This document shows, one piece after another, positions 7,291-15,112 of a DNA stretch of 26,008 nt. This DNA comes from JBBQER01 sp052148155 (GTDB taxonomy: Bacteria > Actinomycetota > Acidimicrobiia > IMCC26256 > PALSA-610), in assembly GCA_052148155.1 (NCBI GenBank), contig JBKQIY010000185.1, forward strand, positions 1 through 26,008, given 5' to 3'. How positions within the stretch are numbered: position 1 is the stretch's first letter; each line of letters opens with the position of its first letter. The notes beneath the pieces were generated by a model. It saw only the letters and a list, made by a program, of their open reading frames with translations, was not told the DNA's origin and searched no databases. Both the position numbers and the translations under genes were made by a program.

Positions 7291-8132
7291 GTTCGACGCG
7301 GCTCACAGGCGTCGACGTCCATGAGACCAGCCCGAGTCGGCGAGAGCAATGACGAGGTTGAGGGTGTCAGAGGACACTACAGGTCGACGTCGACCCAGAC
7401 ACACTGCTGGTATCGTTTGCAGCGAAGTCACAGGGTGCGAAGTCGCGACTGCGCACCCTGGACCTGAGAGGCGAGAGCAGCAGCCGAGGCATCGATGAAG
7501 TTTCGCAGCTCGCAAGGTTCGTGGGAACGATGGGCGGCAGCAGAACGCCACGTTCGACAGGTCGAATTGAAGCGTGGTGCCGACCTCGAAGCCCCGCCAC
7601 CGGGTCGACCGCAACGATTCGAACGTTCTGGTGGCCCGTGAGGCCTCGTCCCGACAGCGCATCGAGGATGCTTGCGACTCTCGGTACGTATGAGGTTGCG
7701 TCACCGGGTCGGTCGAAGCGCATCACCCTCCTGCCAGGCGCCGCGTTCGCGAACCGCCGACGGACGTCGTCGGGCAACGTTCGCAGACCGACCGATGCGG
7801 GCCGACCATTTCTTCCGACTCACAGAGAGACGGAAGTTCGCGGACTGCCTTCCCCACGATCTCGTCATCTCGATCGGAACGTAATGCTCCTCGATGCCAC
7901 CGGCGTCGCGCGCGTTGGTGACGAACCCGTCGACGTGGCGCACGACGGATAGTCCTTCGCGCCGCGGTACGCGCAAGTTGTCCGCCGCCTCTTCGTTTGC
8001 CTGTGGTAGCCGTCGAGCACCCGGTATTCCGGGTGCGGAACTCGGTCGCGGTGGATGGTCGGCCGGTCCGAGTCGGGAGGGCCGCCGGCTTGTCCGCGGC
8101 GCTCAGACGTCCTGGTCGGGCATGCTCTGGTG
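7291..8132. other. Gene-poor stretch, possibly holding decayed minus-strand coding sequence
   Basis: No intact gene is recognised. Two minus-strand pieces look more protein-like than the rest: RVMRFDRPGDATSYVPRVAS followed by ILDALSGRGLTGHQNVRIVA (about 7580-7730), and VVRHVDGFVTNARDAGGIEE (about 7890-7950). They are in different frames and I cannot name a family for either. A strong hairpin at 8017-8036 closes the stretch just before the GNAT gene. Confidence 0.4.
8017..8036. terminator. GC-rich hairpin with TATT loop
   Basis: GCACCCGG (8017-8024) and CCGGGTGC (8029-8036) are perfect 8-bp arms around the tetraloop TATT. No T-run follows, which is common for GC-rich actinobacterial terminators, but a role as a leader structure of the GNAT gene 97 bases downstream is equally possible. 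Confidence 0.4.
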
Positions 8133-8621
8133 ATGGATGAAGTGTCGTTCGGGACCGTCGACCCGCGAGGTCCGGACGCGCAAGTCGCACTCCGTCGGTA
8201 CCTCTCGGAGGTCTCGGTCTCCTTGGTGCATGGCGTCGTGAGCTCCGAAGCAGCCGACGAGGTCGACGACTTCATGCCACCAGGAGGCGGCTTCGTCCTC
8301 GGTCGGCATGGCGGAGTGGTCATCGGGTGCGGAGGCGTTCGGCCTCTGGACCCCGAAGTCGGCGAGATCAAGCGCATGTGGATCGAGGCCGGCTCACGAG
8401 GTCGCGGGCTTGGCAGTCGACTCCTTCGTTCGCTCGAGGACCTCGCGCGGGACCGTAAGTACGAGCGTGTACGTCTCGACACCAACAAGGTGCTCGTGCA
8501 AGCGATCCATCTCTACGAAACGCGCGGATACCGTCAGATCGACCGATACAACGACAATCCCGACGCAACCCATTTCTACGAGAAATGGTTGACGGACGCT
8601 CTTCCCGACCGAAGGCGCTGA
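8133..8621 (+). CDS. GNAT family N-acetyltransferase
   Basis: The chosen start is ATG 8133, with a GTG one codon earlier, giving 162 residues; the frame is open further upstream but that part is not protein-like. The core reads FVLGRHGGVVIGCGGVRPLD, then VGEIKRMWIEAGSRGRGLGS with the acetyl-CoA loop RGRGLG, LLRSLEDLARDRKYERVRLD, and AIHLYETRGYRQIDRYNDNP with the tyrosine of motif B. This matches small stand-alone GNATs of the MarR-associated or PhnO-like type. FYEKWL near the C-terminus is common in this subgroup. The substrate is unknown. It is flanked by stretches without recognisable genes on both sides, so it is probably monocistronic. Confidence 0.9.
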   Translation: MDEVSFGTVDPRGPDAQVALRRYLSEVSVSLVHGVVSSEAADEVDDFMPPGGGFVLGRHGGVVIGCGGVRPLDPEVGEIKRMWIEAGSRGRGLGSRLLRSLEDLARDRKYERVRLDTNKVLVQAIHLYETRGYRQIDRYNDNPDATHFYEKWLTDALPDRRR

Positions 8622-9161
8622 CACGGTCAGCTCAGCGTGACGAGACTCCAGCGTCGGTCCGACACGTCAGCAACGCTCACACGAGCAAAGGCCGCGGCGC
8701 AGCGTCGCACCAGGACGACTAAGCGGGACCGGTCACGACTCTCTGAACCCATCGCCGTCGCGACACCCTTCCGCGACAGCCCGACCCGCGAATCGCGCGA
8801 CGCATACCCGACCTTGCGAGGCGCCCCGTACTGTCGTGAACGTCGGCCCGTGCCGGCACTACGAGCCGCCCTACATGGTCGTCGTGGTCGAGCCGTCGGA
8901 CGTGAAGACCGGGAACGACCCCTCAACCGCGAGGCCGCGGGGTTCGGGCCGTCGCGGAGAATTCGCCCTTCCGGACAAGGCATTCGATTGCGCCCCGGGC
9001 GAAGCGACGAGCGCACAACCGGCGGCACCGACTGATAGAAGGGTCGGGGACTGTCAGCGAAGTCACAGACGCCGCCCCGCGGCAGGTCACGACCTTCTCG
9101 CGGGATCGAGCTTCCGACGACGGTGGGTTCGTCGCGTAGGAAGCGTTTCAGCTGGGGTATT
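8622..9161. other. Gene-free stretch
   Basis: No recognisable gene, RNA or repeat is seen. Minus frames here are open but rich in Arg and Ser, typical of noncoding GC-rich DNA. A short 6-bp hairpin (GCTGAC/GTCAGC) overlaps the GNAT stop at 8617-8631; it is too weak to call a terminator. Confidence 0.4.
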
Positions 9162-10610
9162 TCAGGTGACGGTGATGTGGCAGTTCTCGTCGCTTTGGGT
9201 GAAGTAGGTGCCCGGCGGTATGACGATGTGAGCGTGTGAGCCGTAGTGTCCGTCAACGAAGCTGCCGTCGGAGTTCGCGAACACCTCCACCTGGCATTCC
9301 TGGATGTTGGAACTGTCGATCGTGATCGGCGACGCTGACGTGAACGGCAGCGAGTCGCCGCCGTCGGTGATTGTGAACGGCAGCGACTGCGTTCCACCCG
9401 TGCCGGGCCGTGCGATCGCCAAACATTCCGGTTCGCCGGTGATACGAAACGTCGTGTTGCCTGCCATCTGCGCGGCGCGGATCTCCAGCCGTCCCGGTGC
9501 TTCTCCTTGGACCTCGGCCAGGGTCGGATTCTGGTCGGTTGCGGTCACGTCCGCGGGCTCCAACGCGACGAGGCAATAGGACTCAAAGGACGAGTTTCCG
9601 GACGCGGTGTAATCGATATGCCAGGGTGCGGTCGCGTGGAACGCTTTGGATAGACCGCCGCAGCTCCCGGCAAGGAACGAGCCCGCCGTCGAAGGATCGT
9701 ACGGGATCGCGATCCCGACCGTGTTGAAGCTCCCCGGACCAGAGAACGCGAGTCCTGACGTTCCTTTCAGCGCGACGCCGGGGCCGATAGGGCCAGGGAA
9801 GAAACCCCCGAAGTTGTCGCAGCTCGGTGCATCGCCAAACGCGTCGACGAACCCGAACTGCGAAGCGACGAGGTAGCCGGCACCGGTCGGTGACGGCGCG
9901 ATCGCGACGACAGGACCGGGAGCGTGTTCTTTCGGGGAGCCGAACGAGCCGGCATCTCCGAAGTGGTGAACGGTCCCGTCACTTCCGGCGAGCCAGTAGC
10001 CATCTCCGTCATGGGTTGATGCCATCCCAACGACCGGTGCGCGCAGATGCTCGGCCCCGAGGCTGCCTCGAAACGGTGCGTCACCGAACGTGAAGATTCC
10101 GCCGTCGGCCGCGACGAGCCAATACCCGCGTCCCGACGGCGTCACCGACATTCCGACTATTGGTGCATGCAGCCGCAGGCTGGCTGCGCTGCCTCGGAAA
10201 TGGGCGTCACCGAACGTGAAGATTCCGCCGTCGGAAGCGACCAGGAAGTAGCCGTCGCCGGTCGGTGTATAGGCGATTCCGACCACCGGATGATTCAGCC
10301 GCTTGCCGCGCATAGATCCGTACGACCGGGCCGCTCCGAACGCGAAGACGCCACCATCGGCGCTCGCGAGCAGGTATCCCTGACCGCCGGGCTTGGCCGC
10401 GATCCCCACGATCGGCGCAGCATGCTTGCCAACCCCAGCGAAGTTCGCGGCGTCACCCACCGCGGCGACGCTGCCGTTCCCGTGAGCCTCCCAATAGCCC
10501 AGACCAGTCCTGCCAACTGGGCTGACGACCGCCGCGCCGACCGGCGGGATGATCGCCACGAACGACGCGATAAGCGCGATCACGGTGAACGCCGCTGAAC
10601 GTCTGCGCAT
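9162..10610 (-). CDS. Secreted repeat protein (GYWLVA-DGG-FTFGDA repeats) with a Cys-rich C-terminal domain
   Basis: I chose ATG 10610, preceded by GGGAG at 7-base spacing, over the upstream in-frame start at 10658; the protein then starts MRRRSAAFTVIALIASFVAI, a clear signal peptide, and has 482 residues. Residues of about 35-270 form six repeats of about 42 residues, each with a GY(W/F/L)LVA-like strand, DGG(I/V)F(T/A)FGDA, a variable (R)GS loop and PVVGIA-TP-G. Such repeats are abundant in actinobacterial extracellular proteins and probably fold as a beta-propeller. The last about 200 residues form a separate domain I do not recognise; together with the last repeat it contains six cysteines (in SCDN, SCGG, YCLV, ECLA, ECQV, NCHI), suggesting disulfides. 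Function is unknown; surface binding or a cell-wall role is plausible. Confidence 0.85.
   Translation of the reverse strand: MRRRSAAFTVIALIASFVAIIPPVGAAVVSPVGRTGLGYWEAHGNGSVAAVGDAANFAGVGKHAAPIVGIAAKPGGQGYLLASADGGVFAFGAARSYGSMRGKRLNHPVVGIAYTPTGDGYFLVASDGGIFTFGDAHFRGSAASLRLHAPIVGMSVTPSGRGYWLVAADGGIFTFGDAPFRGSLGAEHLRAPVVGMASTHDGDGYWLAGSDGTVHHFGDAGSFGSPKEHAPGPVVAIAPSPTGAGYLVASQFGFVDAFGDAPSCDNFGGFFPGPIGPGVALKGTSGLAFSGPGSFNTVGIAIPYDPSTAGSFLAGSCGGLSKAFHATAPWHIDYTASGNSSFESYCLVALEPADVTATDQNPTLAEVQGEAPGRLEIRAAQMAGNTTFRITGEPECLAIARPGTGGTQSLPFTITDGGDSLPFTSASPITIDSSNIQECQVEVFANSDGSFVDGHYGSHAHIVIPPGTYFTQSDENCHITVT
10078..10234. repeat. Pair of identical 31-bp direct repeats, 126 bp apart
   Basis: The same 31 bases occur at 10078-10108 and 10204-10234 (start GCGTCACCGAACGTGAAG). 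They encode the DGGIFTFGDA core of two neighbouring repeats. The 126-bp spacing equals 42 codons, exactly one protein repeat. Identity at synonymous positions, while flanking parts differ, suggests recent duplication or gene conversion between units. Confidence 0.8.
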
Positions 10611-10661
10611 GTTTTGCTCCCACCCGGTTGCACCCACCATAACCCCCATGACAATCACGAA

Positions 10662-10678
10662 CCCATTGCCACAATGGG
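10662..10678. promoter_or_regulatory. Palindrome upstream of the repeat-protein gene
   Basis: CCCATTG-CCA-CAATGGG is a perfect 7-bp inverted repeat with a 3-base spacer, 52 bases upstream of the chosen start codon. Size and position suit a dimeric repressor or activator site for the secreted repeat protein. There is no regulator gene beside it. Confidence 0.4.
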
Positions 10679-11371
10679 ATGAGTGATCTTCTTGTCATAC
10701 CGTTAAGTAGACCACCGATCAGAATCCGGACGTCCGGTCGAACTCGGGGTTCGCCGACAGGAGATCTGACTCCAACCGAGGGCGATTGGTTCCCCTCGCA
10801 TAGTCGATTGTCAGGTTGAGGTACGGCGCCCCAGCCCCTTCGAGGAGACCTGAAGCGCTTGCCGGGAACCGAGTTCTTTCGGGGGCTACCCGCGTCCGGC
10901 GTTTCACAGCAGATGGCCGCCGCGGGCGCGGTGGGAGCGTGCCCCCTTTTTCAGCCGCTCGCAGCGTCCTGACCGGCGGCACCGAGCACCCGAAGAGCTC
11001 CGGCAACCTCGCACCGTCGCCGGTCTCGGTTCGGGTTTCGCCGACGATGCGCTGGAAGCCGGCATCGCCGAGTTGTACGAGGAGACCGGCAATGTCGTCC
11101 CAGACGTCACGTCGCTCGCGATCAGTCCATCCGCGAGATGCGGCTGACGGCGATCCCGTCGTGCCTCTTGAACACGCTCCGGCTCGAAAAATGTTCGTTC
11201 TCGGTCATGCAGCCGACGAGCCGGCCCAACCCCTTGCGCCGTCCGAGCTCCAGTTCCGGGCGACACCATTCACGCGTCGCGGTGCCCGTCGAGACACTCC
11301 GAGTTCATATCGTCGCCGTCCTGGCCCAGCGGCCGTCCCTGCGATGTCGTTTGGCGTGCCACGATGTCACG
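10679..11371. other. Gene-poor stretch with a possible decayed Nudix-like gene
   Basis: No intact gene is seen. At about 11035-11125 a plus-strand frame reads FADDALEAGIAELYEETGNV, and other frames downstream read MRLTAIPS and RKMFVLGHAADEPAQPLAPS. AELYEETG resembles the second half of a Nudix box (RExxEExG) but the arginine is Ala and no frame connects the pieces. The minus piece YLNLTIDYARGTNRPRLESD at about 10760-10830 is not recognised. Confidence 0.35.
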
Positions 11372-11668
11372 ATGATCGCTGCATTCTCCATCACACCCCT
11401 CGGTGTGGGTACGTCAGTCAGTGAACCGGTCGCTGAGGCTGTGCGTCTCGTGCGGGCGAGTGGCCTGCCGAACGAAACCAACGCGATGTTCACCAACGTC
11501 GAAGGCGACTGGGACGAGGTAATGGACCTCATCAAGGCTTGCGTCATGACCGTCGCGGCGGCTGCACCACGCGTGAGCGTCGTCATCAAGATCGACCATC
11601 GCGCCGGTGTCACCGACGGACTGCACACCAAGATCGATGCAATCGAACAACACTTACGCAGTAGCTGA
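11372..11668 (+). CDS. Thiamine-binding-family protein (MTH1187/YkoF-like, DUF77)
   Basis: From ATG 11372 the protein has 98 residues, the usual length for this family. It starts MIAAFSITPLGVGTSVSEPV, followed by AEAVRLVRASGLPNETNAMF, TNVEGDWDEVMDLIKACVMT and APRVSVVIKIDHRAG. The order strand (SITPLG), helix, TN-EG-W--VM, and VSVVIKIDHR is the MTH1187/YBL001c fold (PF01910), tetrameric ferredoxin-like proteins, some binding thiamine. The longer upstream frame is not supported by similarity. It converges with the TPP-dependent E1 gene with only 13 bases between stops. A link with cofactor supply is tempting but is only inference from position. Confidence 0.88.
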   Translation: MIAAFSITPLGVGTSVSEPVAEAVRLVRASGLPNETNAMFTNVEGDWDEVMDLIKACVMTVAAAAPRVSVVIKIDHRAGVTDGLHTKIDAIEQHLRSS

Positions 11669-11681
11669 CATCGCCCTGGGT

Positions 11682-13760
11682 TCAGTACTTCAGCAAGGCT
11701 TCGAGGTCGCGCCTGATGTCAGCCACTTGCGGCAGGATCGCGTTTTCGAGTGTCGGCTCGTAGGCGCAGTGCACGTCGGCCGCGGCGCATCGCCACACCG
11801 GAGCGTCGAGGTGCTCGAAGCATTCGTCGGCCACGAAGGCCGCGATCTCGGCACCGAAACCAGCGGTGAGTGTGTCCTCGTGCAGGACGAGCACACGTCC
11901 GGTACGACGGACGGACTCGGCGACCAGGTCGCGATCCCAGGGCGCGATCGTGCGCAGGTCGACAATCTCGACTCCGGCGTCGGGCCCCAGTTCTTGTGCA
12001 GCAAGCTGGGCGCGGTGGACGGTCGCTCCCCATGTGACAACGGTGACGCGATCGCCGCGTGTCACGTAGGTCCCGCGACCGAACGGCAACATCCAGTCCG
12101 GCGGCGGCAGCGGGTCGCGACAGTAGCCCTGCCGATACAGGTGCTTGTGTTCCAGGAAGAGCACCGGATCGTCGCTCTGGAACGCGGTGCGTAGCAGTCC
12201 CGCTGCGTCACGCGCCCGCGACGGAAACGCGATCAACAGACCTGGGACGTGCGCGAAGATCGACTCGCCGCACTGGCTGTGCCAGATAGAGCCTCCCTGG
12301 AGATAGCCACCAATCGCGATCCGGACGACCATCGGGCACGTGAACGCGCCGTTCGAACGCCATCGGGTGGTGGCTGCTTCCGACTTGAGTTGGTTCATCG
12401 CAGGCCAGACGTAGTCAAAGAACTGGATTTCTGGGCACGGCCTCAGGCCGCGTACCGCTTGGCCGACCGCGCGTCCGATGATGTTCGCCTCGGCGAGCGG
12501 GGTGTTGAAGCAGCGGGCATCACCGAACGCGCGCTGTAGCCCAAACGTGATGCCGAAGACACCGCCCTTGCCTGGGACCTCGTCGATCACGTGCGGGTCG
12601 GCATCGGCCACATCCTCGCCGAATACTCGGATTCGCTCGTCGCGTGCCATCTGCTCGTGCAGGGTCAGCCTGATCGCCTCCCCGAATGTGACGGGCGCCG
12701 CGTCGATGTTCGGGTCAGGCTCGCTCGGCAGCGTGGTGATCGTCGGCGCCGCGACGACGTGATCGAGCACACTCGCGGGCGCAGGCCTCGCTTCGGCGAG
12801 CGCGGCCTCGGCCGCCAAACGCACCCGCTCGTGCGCAGCGGCGTGCATCGTGTCGATCTGCTCTGCAGTCAGCGCGCCGCGCGCGACAAGCTCCCGTTCG
12901 AGCGTGACGATCGGGTCGTGGACAGCCTCGTCGGCCAGCTCTTGCGCGCCGCGGTACTTGCGCTGGTCGTCGGAGAGCGAGTGCGAGTACGGCCGGGTCA
13001 CCAAAGCATGGACGAGGCACGGACCCGCACCGGCGCGGACGTGCGCGATCGCGTCGGCACCTTTGCGGCGAACCTCGAAGTAGTTGCTGCCGTCCATCTT
13101 GACGATGTGCAGGCCACGGACACCGAGCACCATCTCGGAGATCGGCGCGGGTGCCTGATCGGCCGACCGCACCGAAATCGCGTAGCCGTTGTCGGCGACG
13201 ACGTAGAGCACCGGAAGGTGCAGACGACACGAAGTATTGAGCGACTCCCAGAACTCGCCTTCTGAGGTCGCGCCGTCTCCGAGCGACACGTAGGTGAGCT
13301 CGTCACCGAAGGCGACGCAGCCCGGAAGCTGGGGACGTCGGCTGATGTAGCGCGCCGCTTCCGCGCATCCGACCGCCGGCAGACATTGGCTGGCGGTGCA
13401 CGACGTCTGGCTGACGATGTTGAGCTCGCGCGCGCCCCAGTGACACGGCATCTGACGCCCGCCCGACGCCGGGTCGCTGGCCGAGCCGACGGCTTGGGAC
13501 AGCATCTCGTTGGGTGTGACACCCAACGCGAGCACCAGCGCACGGTCGCGGTAGTAGGGGAAGAACCAGTCGTAGCCGGCCCGCAGATGGCGGGCGAGGC
13601 CGAGCAGTAACGCTTCGTGGCCGGCGCCGGATATCTGGAAAAACGCCCGGTTCTGCTGGCGCAGCGCGATTTCGCGGTCATCGAGGCTGCGCGAAACGAG
13701 CGCCAAATCCAAATCGGCGACAGCCTCGGCTAGCAAGTCCTCCTTGGTGCGTTCGACCAT
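11682..13760 (-). CDS. 2-oxoacid dehydrogenase E1, alpha and beta subunits fused (branched-chain type)
   Basis: This 692-residue protein starts at ATG 13760; GAGGAAGG lies 13 bases upstream. Residues 1 to about 345 match E1 alpha, with the TPP motif LGDGATSEGEFWESLNTSCR ending in VVADNGYAISV, and the loop YSHSLSDDQRKYRGAQELAD equivalent to the phosphorylation loop of branched-chain E1 alpha. Residues from about 365 match E1 beta: VTFGEAIRLTLHEQMARDER, VFGEDVAD, GKGGVFGITFGLQRAFGDAR, FNTPLAEANIIGRAVGQAVR and FLEHKHLYR. Fused alpha-beta E1 enzymes are known in several phyla. The reaction is TPP-dependent decarboxylation of a 2-oxoacid and reductive acylation of a lipoyl domain. The E2 gene is divergent from it, and no E3 or lipoyl protein is seen. 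Confidence 0.93.
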   Translation of the reverse strand: MVERTKEDLLAEAVADLDLALVSRSLDDREIALRQQNRAFFQISGAGHEALLLGLARHLRAGYDWFFPYYRDRALVLALGVTPNEMLSQAVGSASDPASGGRQMPCHWGARELNIVSQTSCTASQCLPAVGCAEAARYISRRPQLPGCVAFGDELTYVSLGDGATSEGEFWESLNTSCRLHLPVLYVVADNGYAISVRSADQAPAPISEMVLGVRGLHIVKMDGSNYFEVRRKGADAIAHVRAGAGPCLVHALVTRPYSHSLSDDQRKYRGAQELADEAVHDPIVTLERELVARGALTAEQIDTMHAAAHERVRLAAEAALAEARPAPASVLDHVVAAPTITTLPSEPDPNIDAAPVTFGEAIRLTLHEQMARDERIRVFGEDVADADPHVIDEVPGKGGVFGITFGLQRAFGDARCFNTPLAEANIIGRAVGQAVRGLRPCPEIQFFDYVWPAMNQLKSEAATTRWRSNGAFTCPMVVRIAIGGYLQGGSIWHSQCGESIFAHVPGLLIAFPSRARDAAGLLRTAFQSDDPVLFLEHKHLYRQGYCRDPLPPPDWMLPFGRGTYVTRGDRVTVVTWGATVHRAQLAAQELGPDAGVEIVDLRTIAPWDRDLVAESVRRTGRVLVLHEDTLTAGFGAEIAAFVADECFEHLDAPVWRCAAADVHCAYEPTLENAILPQVADIRRDLEALLKY

Positions 13761-13821
13761 ACGTAAATTGCGGCCTTCCTCTCACGCTCGCGCCGAAGTG
13801 TACGGCGTACCCTCGCGCACG

Positions 13822-14697
13822 GTGATCGATCCGCGCGTGTCGTCCGGAGCAGGCAACGAGCCGTTGCCGTGGCGCCAGCGTCGCCCTCGGGACACGCGAG
13901 GCTTCTTGTCTCGGGCGGTTCGGCACGCGGCCGCCGAGCGCGGCCTCGACGCGCGCCTGCTCAGCGGATCCGGTGCCCACGGCCGCGTCACGCGTGCCGA
14001 CGTGCGAGCCATCGACGCGAACTCCGGCGGCGATGAGGTCGTGCCCTTTAACAACGTACGCCGCCGCGGCGCGAAGGCGCTCCTCACGTCGAAGCGGACG
14101 GCGCCCCACGCCCTCGTGGTCGTCGCGGCCGATTACACGGCGATCGACAGGACCCGATCGGCTACGGGACTCACCGCCCTGCCGTACGTCGCGCGCGCGG
14201 TCATCGACGCGTTGCGCGAGTTCCCGGTTCTCAACGCGACAGTCGACGGCGACGCCCTGGTCGTGCATCGTGGCGTGAATCTCGGCATCGCCGTCGATCT
14301 CGAATATCACGGTTTAGTCGTGCCGGTCATCCGTGGTTCGGACGGCATGCGGCTGCCGAGACTCGCGGCGGCTATCCGAGACGTCGCGGCGCGCGCCCGG
14401 ACGAAGCGACTCGGACCCGACGACCTTGCCGACGGTACGTTCACGATCACCAATCCAGGTGCAGCACGGACGTGGATCTCGTTTCCTGTTCTCAATGCGC
14501 CGCAGGTCGCCATTCTGTCCACTGACGGCGTCGCGAAACGTGTGGTGGTCGACGAGGACGGCGGCTTGCGCATTGCGCCGGTCGGCAACCTGTGCCTCAC
14601 GTTCGACCATCGCGCGCTCGACGGGGCCTACGCCGCAGCCTTTCTCGGTCGATTGCGCGAGATCATCGAACAACGCAACTGGGTCGCCGAGGCGTGA
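13822..14697 (+). CDS. 2-oxoacid dehydrogenase E2 acyltransferase lacking a lipoyl domain
   Basis: The start is uncertain; the frame is open from 13744, but that part overlaps the E1 start on the other strand. GTG 13822 is preferred because TACCCT (13808-13813) lies eight bases before it, a leaderless-type -10; GTG 13798 and GTG 13837 are alternatives. The protein (291 residues) has a peripheral-subunit-binding domain near residues 25-65 (RGFLSRAVRHAAAERGLDAR, GSGAHGRVTRADVRA), then a CoA-acyltransferase domain with VNLGIAVDLEYHGLVVPVIR, DGTFTITNPGAARTWISFPV and the catalytic LTFDHRALDGAYA (H and D of HxxxDG). Typical E2 proteins begin with one to three lipoyl domains of about 80 residues bearing a DK-A-lysine. 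None is present, and no candidate exists in any frame upstream, as E1 occupies that DNA. Confidence 0.9.
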   Translation: MIDPRVSSGAGNEPLPWRQRRPRDTRGFLSRAVRHAAAERGLDARLLSGSGAHGRVTRADVRAIDANSGGDEVVPFNNVRRRGAKALLTSKRTAPHALVVVAADYTAIDRTRSATGLTALPYVARAVIDALREFPVLNATVDGDALVVHRGVNLGIAVDLEYHGLVVPVIRGSDGMRLPRLAAAIRDVAARARTKRLGPDDLADGTFTITNPGAARTWISFPVLNAPQVAILSTDGVAKRVVVDEDGGLRIAPVGNLCLTFDHRALDGAYAAAFLGRLREIIEQRNWVAEA

Positions 14698-15112
14698 ACA
14701 GTTTTCGGCCCCGCGACGCGGGAGCGACGGCAGTTGACCCGCACAGATCAGGAGGCACGTCTACTGCGCGGAGTGCAGTGGTCCCGATGGATGTGGTCTC
14801 GCAACTGACGAGGCTGGATGACACAGGGCCTCAAGCAGAGCGTCGGCGAAACCCGATCCTGAGGTCGAACGTTCGATTCCTTCGCGACATCCGCCGAAGA
14901 TGCGGCGGCGCGAACGTTCCATGGATCCATTCGACCGCGCGACGTCTGCCACAGTGTCCGGGGTCCCCACCGCCCCCGAGGCCGCCTGTCTCATGCGTGT
15001 GGCTCAGTGAGACTCTTCGCGGAATCAGAACTTGATGGAGCGCACGAGTACGTCTCGGCTGCGCGTCCGAGGGCGACCTGCTCGTAACATGCCCTGATGT
15101 TGAGCGTGGATC
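14698..15112. other. Gene-free stretch with small palindromes
   Basis: No gene recognised. A compact hairpin CCCGCG-A-CGCGGG lies at 14710-14722, 12 bases after the E2 stop, without a T-tract. A 12-bp palindrome TCGAACGTTCGA sits at 14865-14876, and its core CGAACGTTC recurs at 14911-14919. These could be regulator sites for the downstream SDR gene, but they are over 190 bases from its start. Confidence 0.4.

Noticed and set aside
8617..8631. GCTGAC-ACG-GTCAGC hairpin at the GNAT stop codon
   Set aside because: Only six pairs with a 3-base loop and no T-tract; expected by chance at this GC content.
14865..14885. GTTCGATTCC, like a tRNA T-arm
   Set aside because: It is part of the TCGAACGTTCGA palindrome; no cloverleaf can be drawn around it.
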